From: Trema orientale
Lineage: Eukaryota > Streptophyta > Magnoliopsida > Rosales > Cannabaceae
Assembly: GCA_002914845.1 (NCBI GenBank)
Contig: JXTC01000001.1
Location: 3,683,355-3,747,354, forward strand
Direction of reading: 5' to 3'
DNA: 64,000 nt
Shown one piece after another: positions 11,788-23,297 of the stretch. Below the pieces are notes generated by a model. It ran no database searches and had not been told where the DNA came from. It worked only from the letters and a program-made list of their open reading frames with translations. The translations under genes were made by a program, and so were the position numbers. The number at the start of each line of letters is the position of its first letter. Position 1 is the stretch's first letter.

Positions 11788-13306
11788 TGATAACTCTATG
11801 AAAATAGAGTTATTTATGTTCTTTTACTTAAATATTTTATGTGTTTTTAGTGATTTTTAGTTTAATTTAGGTAATTTTATAGTTAATTTGATTTTTAGTA
11901 TTTAGATATAATTTTATTTAATTTTTATTAGATTTTAGGTATTTAATTTAATTTAAATTAGTTTAGATAATTTAGTTTTATTTAAATTCGGATTAACAAT
12001 TTATTTAATTTTGATTATGATTTGTTATTTATTTATTTTATTAGATTTTATTTTAATTTTGTTTTTTGATTTAGGTTAAATGAAAAAGAGAGAAAATCCA
12101 GAAAAATTGAAAGCTATTCGCGCGAGTGAGAGAAGGAGAAGCAACTCGCGATTCTGGCCGTTCGATCGAGCCTGATGGAACCAGACGGGCACGTGCAGCA
12201 CACGCGGAGGAGCTGGCGAGTGAAGAGCCAGGGAACGTGCGGGCCCCGCGCGCTGCAGCTGCTGACCAGGCGTGCCGGATCCAGTGCTTCGCGGCTCCCG
12301 TGCAACTGAGTTTCCAGCCATTCGTTAAGCGCCACCTCAGCCTGTAGACTTTGACCTTTTCCTTCAGCCAATTACGCGCGAGTTTTGTGCCGAGCTTACG
12401 ATTTTCAGCCGCATGGGATCACGGCCCAATGATCAGAAAACGTGAATAATAAAGAGGAAGAGAGAGAAAGAGAAAGAGAGAATTGTGGGAAATTGACACA
12501 TCACATGACCAATCAGATGCCACTTTTAGAGACGTGGGAACTTGCACAACACTTCAACCTCAGCTATAAATACCCAGAACGTGAGAGGAAAAAAAACACA
12601 CCAATTTTGAGAGAGAAAACTCTACTTTTTCTAGAGAGAGAGTGTGAGATGAGTGAGATGTCAGGCTAGTTTTTAGAGAGGCTAAAGAGATAATCTTAGT
12701 TGTGTAGTTTTTCTGTTTTCCAGCTTTGATTCCTGAGAGTGCTTCAACGCTTATAAATTTAGTTTGTTAAATTCTTCAATATTTTTATTTTCAATATATT
12801 ATTTTCTAGTTTCTCATATAAATTCAGTCATGCTTTCTTTATGTGGTGATTTAAACTAGATTATAATTATATTTATTTTATTAGTTGATCTTTTTCTGCA
12901 GTATTGTCCCTATGATATATTGCCGATCTTAGATAACTAATAAGATTGATTATTTTGGTATTAATTGGAAGAATTTCTAATATTGAATATTTTAGATTAA
13001 TATTTGTTCTTAATTGCTATATTTTCCAGTTATGTGTTTGGGATGTGAAACATATAATTGAGTGATAAATAGGAATCAAAGTTGGTAACAGTTAGACGAA
13101 CAATTAAGTGAATCTTGAAGCCTTGTTTTCTCATATTGGTATTTTCGTTTATTATTTTATGATTATTTTAATTTATTGCTCAGTTTATTTTTATTTTCAA
13201 TTTTTCTTTCTATTTTTCATTACCTTTTATTATTGATTTACTTATCTGTGGGATCGACACCTTAATCTATACTGCGATAGCCGCTAATATATTTTGAGCG
13301 TAGACA
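11788..13306. mobile_element. Solo LTR (1519 bp)
   Basis: The insert begins TGATAACTC and ends GTAGACA (TG...CA). It is absent from the otherwise matching place in the right tandem unit, whose empty site reads AAAAGGGTTAAAC. The flanks AGGGC (11783-11787) and AGAGT (13307-13311) are each one change from the empty-site AGGGT, a 5-bp target duplication. A perfect 10-bp hairpin (ATAACTCTAT/ATAGAGTTAT) lies at 11790-11813. A CCAAT box (12509-12513) and TATAAATA (12565-12572) look like the LTR promoter. No internal retroelement sequence remains, so it is a recombined solo LTR. Confidence 0.88.
12509..12572 (+). promoter_or_regulatory. Probable LTR promoter (CCAAT and TATA boxes)
   Basis: CCAAT at 12509-12513 and TATAAATA at 12565-12572 are spaced about 50 bases apart inside the solo LTR. 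They are preceded by a GC-rich stretch (12118-12430) that contrasts with the AT-rich surroundings. This is the expected layout of a U3 promoter; activity is unknown. Confidence 0.5.
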
Positions 13307-15477
13307 AGAGTTAAACAAACACTTGAAACTCAAAAGGGCCATTAATTTCTGGAAAATGGCACTCTGTATGACATTTTAAAAAATAAGACCAACAATATGA
13401 CATTCTGAAAATAATTATTTTTTTGTACGATGAAATTTTTCTAAATATTTTAGTTACTAAAAATCGAAAAATTAATTTAGTTTCTTGTAACCAATAACCA
13501 TATCTCAAAGAAATTAATTTGATTACTGAAAACCTAATAACAAAGGTTATTGAAAACTCGAGAAAAATGAAATTATAAACTAATTTGGTTTGCTAGAAAT
13601 CAGAAACTAATTTAGTTACTAGAAATTAATATTTTTAGTAACTAAACTGGTTTCTCAGTTTTTAGTAATTAAAATAATATATAAAAATGCCACTGAATGT
13701 CATCTAGAAAAATAATTATTTTGGGAATGTCGTGTTTTTGGTATATTTTTGTATGCGTGTCCAAATCACTTAGTTTTCCTCACATCATCAAAGCCCAAAA
13801 CAACAATTGGGCCTTGGGGCCAAACTCATAGCTTTCGTCGAGATTTCTGTAAGAAGCCCTTCCCACTTTTGGTGTTTTGGACCTTTTATTTTGGCTGTTA
13901 TTTGCTATTTACAAGTTTTTAAATGTATATTTTTATTTCTTTCTCGTCATTCTTATCATTTACACGAACTCTCACAATAAACCTCAATTATCACGGTTGT
14001 ATACAATTATACAAAAAAACTGAGAGTAGAATGCATGATGGATTTATCTGTATCAACGCCCAAAACTTTGCATGGCATAGAACACTCAAATGGTCACAGT
14101 TAATTGTCACGATTGTATAAGATTATATTTAATAGTTTAGAGTAGAATGTCGGCATAGTTTCAGTTGTGCCAATGATCGAGAATCCAGTCTAGAACACCA
14201 AAAGATCATTACAGCAGCATATAATTATATGTAATAAAAAAAATATGTTTTGCGATTTTGGTTTGTAGGACTTTCAATCTTGACTTTGATTTTCTGGTTT
14301 GTTTTGCTGTAATTCAAGTATTTTGGTTGAATTTTAATGTATTATATCTAATTAAGTTGAGTTTTTAAACTTGTACAATTGAGTTTCAAAAGTTATTTGA
14401 TTGAGTTTTAAAACTTTATACTTAGGGGTCTATTAAGGCACTGATGATAAACAAAAGAGATTTACTTGTAATGTTTTTAAAACTAACTTTATTGTCATGT
14501 CACCTAACTAAAATTATTTAGATACAATATTTCATAACAAATCATAAAATACATTATTATCTAATAAATCCTAAAATATTATTATCACCACTGCCACTTA
14601 TAGCACTCTGCCACTATCATCGATTCCAATTCCGGTCGTACCTCTGTTATACTAGAGTTGAAAATTTCGATTTTGGTTGAACTTATTCGCCCAACAACCT
14701 CGGTTGTTTCGAACGATTTTGGACCTAGTCGAATACGGTTGGCCGCCTTCTTCACTATCATCTTTTTGGACATGTTTGAAAATTTTTGACTGGGGTTAAA
14801 TTAGGGATAGTTTTGGAATTAAGAATTTTTTATTAAATGAATAGTCATAATTTTATAAAAGAGTGGCTCTATTATCATTCCTATTTTTTGTCTTCTCACT
14901 CATTTTATAAATAACACATTTTTAAAATTTAAAAATTAAATATTTTCGTAACACACCCCTTGTAATACTTGTTATTCCATATTTGGAAGTCAATAAAGTC
15001 AAATCTAAAAATTTCTTTTCCCACCTACTAAATTTTGAAGATCTCCTAGCCATTTTCATCTTCTTCTTCATTCTTTAGCCTATTTCTTTTTCTTGATAAA
15101 ACTTATTACATATATTAGACGATTTTCTAATTTTATTTTTCAATACCTACTATTTCTATTGGGGTTACTCTATACATTAATCTTCTTTTTTTTTTTCATT
15201 TTTCACTTAAAAAATTGGAATTATTGATAAATTATTTTAGAGTTCTTGAGGGGAGAGAGTTATTTTTAGGATTATTGAAAAATAAAGAGTTAATTTATTA
15301 AAAGAGTTGAAGTTTAGAATTCACAGTGTATTCATCCATAATAATGAAAACTTAATCTAATAAAAGGTTTTTAATTGTTTAGATTTTTTCAAAAGCTATT
15401 TCGTTTTATTAATTATTTTTTAGGAATGTGTAAAGAAAGAATAGTATACTTGGAAAAGAAGATATTGGTACTTAATA

Positions 15478-16127
15478 ATAATTTAGGACTAACTAAAATA
15501 TTGTTTATTATAGACGGAGGAAAAAGAAAAAGAAACTCTAGCCTCTCTCTCTCTACTTGTATTTCCTCCCAACAAAAAAGTCAGGGCCGCCTTGTTTGGA
15601 GGCCGGAGAGGGGGGTTTTCCCTTCTCCTTCTCCAGCTTTCTCTTCTCACCCTCTTCTTCTTCCTCCTCTCTACTTCTTTTTTCTTTTTCTTTTTCAGTT
15701 TTAATAAGTCCAGATCTAGATTTGGTTTATAGTACCACCTTTTTTGTGGATTTTAATCCGGTCTATATATTAAATATGAGATTTCTTCTCAGATCTAGAT
15801 CTATTTAGTGGCCAGTTTTTGTTTTGTTTTGTTTTCCACGGGCATGGATCTTAATTAGTGCTGGCCTCATATAGTCTACCCCACTAAGAATGCAGCCGGG
15901 AGCAAGTGTTGAAGGCAATAGATTGTTAGTGGTCCTTGTTATCTTTTTCTCTTGAAGAATTAGGGTAACCCACACATTTGTTCGTAGTTGTGTTAGTGAT
16001 CCATTTTTCATCTTCTTTCTTTGAGGAGTTTGAAATTGTAATCCTTGTGCTTACATTGTAATTTGAAGCTTTTGCTTTGATTAATGATATTTCCTTGAGG
16101 AGCCCATTTATATCAAAAAAAAAAAAA
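15478..16127 (+). mobile_element. Poly(A)-tailed retroposon, copy in right unit
   Basis: Same element as at 10478-11124. Here the 17-bp target duplication GATATTGGTACTTAATA is perfect (15461-15477 and 16128-16144), and the A tail runs 16115-16127. Because both tandem units carry it at the same place, it inserted before the duplication. Confidence 0.78.
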
Positions 16128-16754
16128 GATATTGGTACTTAATATTATACGTAGTCATTTATGTCATTTTATACAAGGTTATTATTGTAATTATTTAAAA
16201 ATTAAATGAGGGGTAGGAAGAGAAAAGAAGAGAGAGGCAATAGAGGTAACCTTTTGTTTGTAGTTTATCAATCTTTTCATCGCATGCTTTAAAAGATTGT
16301 CAAAATTGATAATGACCATTTAAATTTATTTAGTTAGTTTTAATCGAGTTTATTTTGGGATGGATTTGCCATTTTTCTAAAGTTTTCAAAATTTTTGCTA
16401 AAAAACGGATACCTCCCTTAGAAACTTCAATTTCTGAAAAATCCATAGTATATAGTGAATATTGTTACATTTCACAAGATTTTGTCATCTTCAGCCTTTT
16501 AGAAGATTTATATTACTCATTTTTTTGTTTCTAAAAAGAAAATGGAAGATTAATTTCTGCAAACAATATTTTGAAGATATCCTCACTCTTTATTTTGCTT
16601 TCTAAAATTAAAAAAAAAATGTTCCAAAGCAAAGCCACACAAATTCATCAAATATCTATTCAATTTCTTCTAGAATAAATCAATGACTTCTTAATCTTAC
16701 CTGGTAAAGGACATTTATAAATGAAAGTAAATAATACTGGAAGGGCCTTTTTTA

Positions 16755-16756
<2 letters not shown>

Positions 16757-16798
<42 letters not shown>

Positions 16799-16799
16799 C
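16757..16799 (+). repeat. ATT microsatellite
   Basis: About 14 consecutive ATT units. The corresponding place in the left unit (near 11766-11777) has only three or four, so the array expanded in the right unit after the duplication or shrank in the left. Confidence 0.9.
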
Positions 16800-17297
16800 A
16801 TCATCAAAAGGGTTAAACAAACACTTGAAACTCAAAAGGGCCATTAATTTTCTGGAAAATGGCACTCTGTATGACATTTTAAAAAATAAAACCAACAATA
16901 TGATATTATGAAAATAATTATTTTTCTGTACGACATTCAGCGAAATTTTTATAAATATTTTAGTTACTAAAAATTGAAAAATCAATTTAGTTTCTTATAA
17001 CCAATAACAGATTTCAAAGAAACTAATTTAATTACTGAAAACTTAAAGAAAAAGGTTATTGAAAACTCGAGAAAAATGAAACTATAAACCGATTTGGTTT
17101 GCTGAAAACCAAAGACTAATTTAGTTACTAGAAATTAATATTTTTAGTAATTAAACTGGTTGCTCAATTTCCAGTAATTAAAATATGTATAAAAATGCCA
17201 CTGAATGTCGTACAGAAATAATTATTTTGGGAATGTCGTGTTTTTGGTATACTTTTGTATGCGTGTCCAAATCCCTTAATTTTCCTCATATCATCAC

Positions 17298-17327
17298 AGC
17301 CCAAAACAACAATTGGGCCTTGGGCCC
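17298..17327 (+). promoter_or_regulatory. Site II-type motifs upstream of the small membrane-protein gene
   Basis: AGCCCA (17298-17303), TTGGGCCT (17313-17320) and TGGGCCC (17321-17327) are clustered about 100 bases before the start codon. TGGGCY 'site II' elements are bound by TCP factors and are common in promoters of plant housekeeping genes. The same cluster is present in the orphan promoter copy near 13790-13823. Function here is inferred from the motif only. Confidence 0.5.
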
Positions 17328-17423
17328 AAACTCGCAGCTTTCGTCGGGATTAAACTCGAAAAGGTAGCTCAGGTCTCAGGAAATTCCGCCTTTCGGTGGG
17401 AAACTTGCAAAAGTCGTCAAACC

Positions 17424-17792
17424 ATGGAGTCGTCTTCGTCTTCGTCTGCGTCGTCTGAAATTGGTGTGTCTAGTTGGGATTATCTTAACCTTCTCGTTCT
17501 TCGCCCAGCTCTCGCAATCTCGTTCGTCCTCTTCTTAATTTTTCTGGGTAATTATTCGTCTTATTTTTCCAACTCATTTCTTTTCGATCCATATAAATAT
17601 GATGAATATATGCATAAATCGAAAATTGAAATTTCAGGTTGGTTGTTGGCGTGGAAGCTAGTCCTGCTTCACGTTCCTTTGGTACAAGAAATTTTCGGTT
17701 TACGAAAGAAACCCTCCAAGCCAAAACCCCCAACTCGCCGCTTATCTAAGATTTACAGTAATATTGAGGCTCATAATTCTGCTTCTTCCTGA
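17424..17792 (+). CDS. Small single-pass membrane protein, unknown function
   Basis: The start chosen is the ATG at 17424 (MESSSSSSASSEIG); the frame is open further upstream but lacks a better start. Exons 17424-17547 and 17638-17792 join across a 90-base GT-AG intron to give 92 residues. The N-terminus is Ser-rich. One strong hydrophobic segment spans about residues 29-52 (RPALAISFVLFLIFLGWLLAWK). A basic, proline-rich tail follows (GLRKKPSKPKPPTRRLSK). The intron length is a multiple of three and contains no stop, so an unspliced message would encode a 122-residue variant. Splicing restores a continuous hydrophobic helix, which argues that the spliced form is the normal one. I do not recognise the family. 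It begins 78 bases after the end of the tandem duplication. Confidence 0.65.
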   Translation: MESSSSSSASSEIGVSSWDYLNLLVLRPALAISFVLFLIFLGNYSSYFSNSFLFDPYKYDEYMHKSKIEISGWLLAWKLVLLHVPLVQEIFGLRKKPSKPKPPTRRLSKIYSNIEAHNSASS

Positions 17793-18131
17793 TGATAATT
17801 ATTATATTGTAATATGAATATATCTCACTGTGATCTTTATTAATAAATTGATATTTAATGAAATCCTATATTGAATATTTTGTGTTATTTTTGTCACATT
17901 GACCCATTTGACATGTTTTCATTAAAAAAAAAAGAAAAAAAAGGGAATTTGACATGCCATTATGCCAAGATATAATGTTTCTTTTCTTTTTTTTTTCTTT
18001 TTCTTTTTTGTACATATAAATTTGTTGATCTTTTGTGTGATAAGTTGATATACAATGTTGCTTGTGATAAACAACTCAATAGAAGTTTGATACAACATAT
18101 GTTATAAAAATAGCTCTTCATTTCTAGTTAT
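17793..18131. other. Convergent 3' regions
   Basis: The space holds the 3' UTR of the small membrane-protein gene (AATAAA-like word near 17841) and that of the ArfGAP gene on the other strand. Poly(T) and A-rich tracts lie at 17921-18010. Nothing else is recognised. Confidence 0.45.
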
Positions 18132-21100
18132 TTACCCAAATGGGTTTCCTCCCATTAAAGAAGATTGTGAAGTAATATTGGATGGTGGGTATCTACGATT
18201 TGGTTGTGGAGTTGTGTTTATGGAGCCAAAAACAGCCCCATCACCTCCAAAGCCACCAATTCCTTGTGGTCTGCTATGATGACAAACATTTAAATTAGAA
18301 CCAAAAAAAAATTTGGCTAACATAATATGGTCATAACTGCACAAGAACACATACAACTATAACCTCTACGCGAGCGAAAGGTAAAGAAAAGCTCCCGGTA
18401 CTTAGGTCAGACTTTCTTTCCAGCCAATTTGGTATGTATAGAAGTTTTTTCATTTCAAAAGGATGCAGTTTGAGTAGCTCAAATATAAACTAGTATTCCC
18501 ATTGATTTAGCATATTGATAAAGATGTATCAAAGACACCGTGGATTTTCCATTTAATTACACTGATCATGGATGTAAAGGCTTTAAGAAGTGATAGAATC
18601 ATATGGGGATGTTTCATTCCAAATGGTAATTTCAACTTTTGTATAATATTTTTGTAGACATATATATACATATACCGAGTCACTCGTATTTGGTACAGGT
18701 AAAAGACTCGGATGAACAAGACTTTCAAACATCTACTTTGTAGTTCTTGAGAAAGCCAAATTCATCAATTAGGAGGTGTCATGTGTGTATGTATAACATG
18801 GATTAGAATCCATATTGGTGTTACTCTAAGAACGAAAAGGTTACAAAGGGTATGTATCTTAAACGAAATAGGCAAATATGTAATGGCCAAGAAGAAAACT
18901 TTACCCGGTAGGTTGGCTATTATCATGCACTTGTTGCCCCATGAATGTACCTGAGACGATTATATTAGGCATAAACAAAACCGGGAGCAAAACTAATTGG
19001 AAAGTAGAAAAAGAAGATGATGAAAAAAAGTGAAACCTACAAGGAGACAAGGCAGATTCGATGGAAGGTGACTGTGGAGGCATCATGGATGCATTAGCTG
19101 TTGATTGAGGTGCCCTCAACTGCGAAGAATAGGTTTCGAAGCTGGAAGCATGCCCTAAGCCTGTAGGAGCTGACAAATAAGACGCTGCTCCCTGCGTTGA
19201 TGCCATGGAAGGAAACTACGTCACGAAAATAAAATTTGAAACTTACGATTTTATAGAACATTTTTTAGCAATAGTATAACAATGAGCAAAAAGAATCTAC
19301 TAAAACCAGTAAGTTCCCCAGCGCACTATATGTACACGGCAGAATATTACTCGAGTAACACCAAATGTGAGGTGAGATAAGTTACTTGGATTGCTACTAG
19401 GAGTATGACAGAGGCATAATAAAACCATCTAAATTGCTTCTCAGAAACTTGAACATGCTATGTTAGTCCAAGCAAATCAAAATACATCAAAATGTCCATA
19501 AATACATGCCAAAGCATTCTGTTGTCCTTGGTGGAACGAAACTCTCTTTGAAAAGATTATGAAATAACAGAAAATTGAAGATAATAAATAACAGAGAGAA
19601 TAATTGGACTAGAAAGATTCACTTTGAATGTTCTATACAGGTGTTGCTCGCACCTGACTTCGTTCGTCACTGATGTCAAATGGATTTGTTGATCTTGCTG
19701 GGTTGGAAAATGCTGGAGCAGACTGTGAAACAAAATGGAGAAGTAAAAACCTACTCAAAGAAAGAAAAGAGGAAGCGTAAGACAGATTAAACTTGATTGT
19801 TTTGGGGCAAGACAGACCATTGTGTTAGGGTAATAATTGAAACCCATTCCATGAGGTGGACCAGTTTGCCAGCCTGGAACTGGTGTAACGATCGACGAGT
19901 AACTTGCAGTGAAAAGGTCCTGCAGAGTATTCAAAAAATATGATCAACATAAAACATAAAAAATTAGAAGTTGAAGAAGAGACCTTAAAGAATTTTGGAA
20001 CTGTCTATTTACCGCTGGAAGTTCCTTTCTACCAATATAATTTGTTTCCACAAGTTGGGTTTCAACTCCAGTGCTGGCATCCTGAACTGGTCTTGATACT
20101 GCTTCAGATGATTGTCCAGCACAAACGCTTAAAGATCCTTGTGCATTATGCGGCAATGACGCAAAACTAGACTGAAAACAATTGGTGTTCCATTATGATA
20201 AAACAATTAGTAGACGGTCCAACCCTTTGTTTGAAACTTTCGAACAATAAAATTTCAATCAATAATTTGATATTCCTTCAATATCTAGCCTTCTGGATTC
20301 GTCGATGACTAAGAGGTAATCTTAAAGATATAAACATGGAGAGAACCTATATCATGTGTCTCATCACCTCATTGTTGGAATCTCCAATTGATAGAGTTGT
20401 CTGCTGAGGAATAGAGCCACTTCTGGCAGCAAAGGACGGAGAAGGCTGATGCTGCAGTGTGTTTTGGAATGGCCATTCCTCGGTAACTTTGACAACGGTT
20501 CCATCGCTACTGGTAGCTTGTGGCTGATGGTCATTAGAGGAGTGCTTTGGAACATTGGTTGAGAGAATATCACTGCCTGGTGCTTCAGATAAGTCGTCAC
20601 CTGTTAAAGCTGAGGGAACTGACAATTCGAACAATAGACTTTCTAAAGTGTTTGTGCTTGGAGCCTGGGACGAATTCTCTTTGGCCGATGATTGAAATGA
20701 GGGCCGGCTGCTACTGGTGTTGAATGAAGATACTTGTGTTTGTGATATTGCTGCAGCATCTGGGGTTTCCATTTCAGAACTAAAATCAATCAAGCTTTGT
20801 GAATTGTCATTTACATGTCCCACTAGGTTCCCATTTGTGGATTCCTGTATACATTACGAATAAGATTTCTGCAAGCGGAAGAGCACTAAAAATAGAAAAA
20901 ATCAAGCAAACAGAAACCATGCATAGTAATAAAATGTCATTCCATAGCCAAAGAAAGATAATGCTGTAGACACCAAGCAAGAGTTCACTATATTTTTGAA
21001 GGTTTACAATCGACATTGCTTTCATTGGAAGGTTTCCAAGGGATAGATCGAGTATCGAAAGCCCAGATACTTAAATATTATACGAATCTAAAAGAATTCA

Positions 21101-23297
21101 ACAGGTAGCCTTTTTGTGCCACCTTGCCAGATTTCTTACTAATAGGAGTTTATGCAGTTAAACAAAGAGCATAAATAGCATGCTGAAAATGCTGATGAAC
21201 AGAAGTAGAATAACAGAAACAATGACCAGATGCAAGAATGGCAGACACCCAAATGAACAAAAAATTCAGTAAGTAAAATTTGACTCCTATATAGCATAAC
21301 AGTAACTTGCTTGCCCGATTAGGAGCAGAACAATCGGCGTGCTGCTCTTCATTTTCTTTCAATACCTCACCAATCTGTAGAGTAGGAGCACTCTCCCCTA
21401 AAACCTCCTTAAGAGAGCGTGCAACAGGGGAGCAAGAACTATCCATGCTTGTGTTTCTGTTTGGTAACTTGGAATCTCCAGGTGAGAGCCTGCGGCTTCC
21501 AAATCCTTCATCCCGGAACCTGTCATCAACAATCTCAAAGCGGACAGGACTTTTCCTGTAACCTCCATGTCTTGAATTTGCTCGCGAGTATCGAGGACTT
21601 CGTCTTTCGTCATAGTAGTGCTTGATGCTTCTGTCATCGGTTTGACCACAAGGACTGGATCTCTCAGCATAAGATCGTTCATACTTGTCCTCATCATAGG
21701 AGCTTCTAGATCCACCCCGATATGTGTCAACCTTCCCACCTTCATTGGATGCCTCTTTATCACTCTGTAAAGTATAAACAAAAGCATTTAACAAATAAGC
21801 AGCCTTGACTGTGAAACCACACAGAAAAAAAAAAGCTACTAACTAAATTTGTGAAAGTCCAACTTCGTTAATTTGACTATTGTCATATTGCATTCAAATG
21901 AGGATTGACCATGCTTTCAAACATCATTCATAGTAACAATAAGCTCCATTTCCACGCCAAAAAAAAAAAAAAAAAAAAAGAACCCTTAGTTTGAAGCTCA
22001 CCAATCTAAGCCTTGGTAGGCCAGTACTCCTCTCACCGGTGTATTTCCTATCGAGGTAGACATGCTTGATAAAGTCCCGGAGTCTATGAAGGTTACTGCA
22101 GGCAAGTATTAAGTAGTAAATGTTACGATAACATAAGCAACCAAATCAAAACCAAAAATGAAAAAGCTTCAAAATAACCTGCCATCAGGAAAAGAATGAC
22201 GATGAGGATCCCAATTTTTGAAATATATTTGCCTTGCTCGCTGGTAAGACAAAATTTTAGTTAGACACTAACATAAATGTGCACACCTAGGGGCTTGTTC
22301 AATAATCCGTAATGAAAAGAATCGTAAAAAGGAAAGATAAGTAGGGGAATGAGAATGAATCAAAAACCGAAACTTGTCTCCTAAAAGTGTAACTAAACAC
22401 ATTTAATAGTTTGAGCCTATAACGGATTAATAAACATGGCCTTAGAAGAAAATATGCGAAAGTAAAAACAACAAATGAGATGCTTGCCTACCTCATTCCC
22501 CCCAACCTGAAGTGCAGTAACTTCTTCTGCGGTAAATTTTGCAACTGATACTGATTTTACCCGGTGAGTAAACTCACGGCTGAAAAATTGAAAGAATTAC
22601 ATAGTCAAAAGACAGAGAATCCTCAATATCAATTGATCGTGACATACAGAGCTGAAAGAAAACTAAAGAAATCACACTCCAAGAGCGTCCATGGAGAGGT
22701 GGTAAATCAACACTTACTGTACTCCACTACAGTTTGTACAAACAAATGTGAAAAATGTTGTGCAAACATATTGTGGTCCCTGCAGCATAGACAATGCATA
22801 TTGTTTGGTCACATTTTTGTATTAAATTAAAAATGGTAACGATCTTGAGAGCTGAACAAATCTTATAAATGTTTCTGTGCAAGCAGTGTTCCACACTATT
22901 ACATAACACTATGATTGCAAATAAATGTAAACAGTCTCAGGTTGTTATGAAGACCATATAATACATTACAGAGTGAACTTTTTGGGCATAGTCTTTGTAT
23001 AGATCACAAATATTAGATGGGAAATTTAAAGGTTGAACGTTAGAATAATTGTGATCAATCAATAGTCATGAATGGATTTAACCATCTAGTATATATAATA
23101 TACCGAGTTCTTATGTTGTCCATCAGTACCTATCCACAGTTGTAATGTACATGTAAACATAGATATAGATATAAATGTAGAGACTATAAGTCTTATACCA
23201 AATTATTGCAATTGATGCATCTGCGATTCTCAGGAAGTTTGAGAAGGCCCCGAATCGTCTTTTCGATCTTATCGTCTTCCTTGAACTGATTCCCCAT
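18132..23297 (-). CDS. ArfGAP-domain protein, AGD14-like
   Basis: GTPase-activating protein for Arf small GTPases, acting in vesicle traffic. Exons on the minus strand: 23297-23199, 22779-22718, 22579-22492, 22240-22179, 22095-22002, 21764-21307, 21138-21123, 20844-20368, 20171-20013, 19919-19818, 19722-19654, 19215-19041, 18950-18905, 18270-18132; phases fit and give 681 residues (Arabidopsis AGD14 is similar in size). The N-terminal ArfGAP domain has a CX2CX16CX2C zinc finger (C27, C30, C47, C50), then SGVHRE with the arginine finger R55, and WDPHRHSFPDGS. A charged Arg/Ser/Asp-rich linker follows at about 135-290. The C-terminal half is disordered, Ser/Gln-rich, with NPF motifs at about 552-554 and 678-680 that could bind EH-domain proteins. 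The 16-base exon is needed to keep frame and is the least certain part. Intron 4 carries a MITE. Confidence 0.88.
22290..22441. mobile_element. Tourist-like MITE in ArfGAP intron 4
   Basis: The left end GGGGCTTGTTCAATAATCCG matches the reverse complement of the right end, GGCCATGTTTATTAATCCG. It is bordered by CTA and TTA, one change from the TTA/TAA duplication of PIF/Harbinger elements. Length is 152 bp and nothing is coded. Confidence 0.55.

Larger units (their letters stand above)
8841..13840 (+). repeat. Tandem duplication, left unit (interrupted by a solo LTR)
   Basis: From AGATTTCTGTAAGAAGCCC at 8841 the sequence matches, base by base with scattered differences and small indels, the unit starting with the same words at 13841. 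Without the 1.5-kb solo LTR (11788-13306) and its extra target copy, the unit is about 3.48 kb. It ends at 13840 with GCTTTCGTCG, directly abutting the right unit. Its last 530 bases (13312-13840) copy the promoter and leader of the small membrane-protein gene but have no gene after them. Confidence 0.9.
13841..17346 (+). repeat. Tandem duplication, right unit (uninterrupted)
   Basis: This 3506-bp unit matches the left unit from its first to its last bases (AGATTTCTG to GCTTTCGTCG) with no spacer between the two. It contains the retroposon at 15478-16127 and an expanded ATT microsatellite at 16757-16799. Its right end falls in the likely leader of the gene beginning at 17424. Similarity of the units looks above 90 percent by eye. 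Confidence 0.9.

Noticed and set aside
12076..12371. Overlapping open frames in a GC-rich patch
   Set aside because: The patch lies in the U3-like part of the solo LTR; higher GC alone explains open frames.
15375..15808. Open frames of 83-109 codons in the right tandem unit
   Set aside because: They lie in the CT-rich retroposon part and are not conserved in frame in the left unit.
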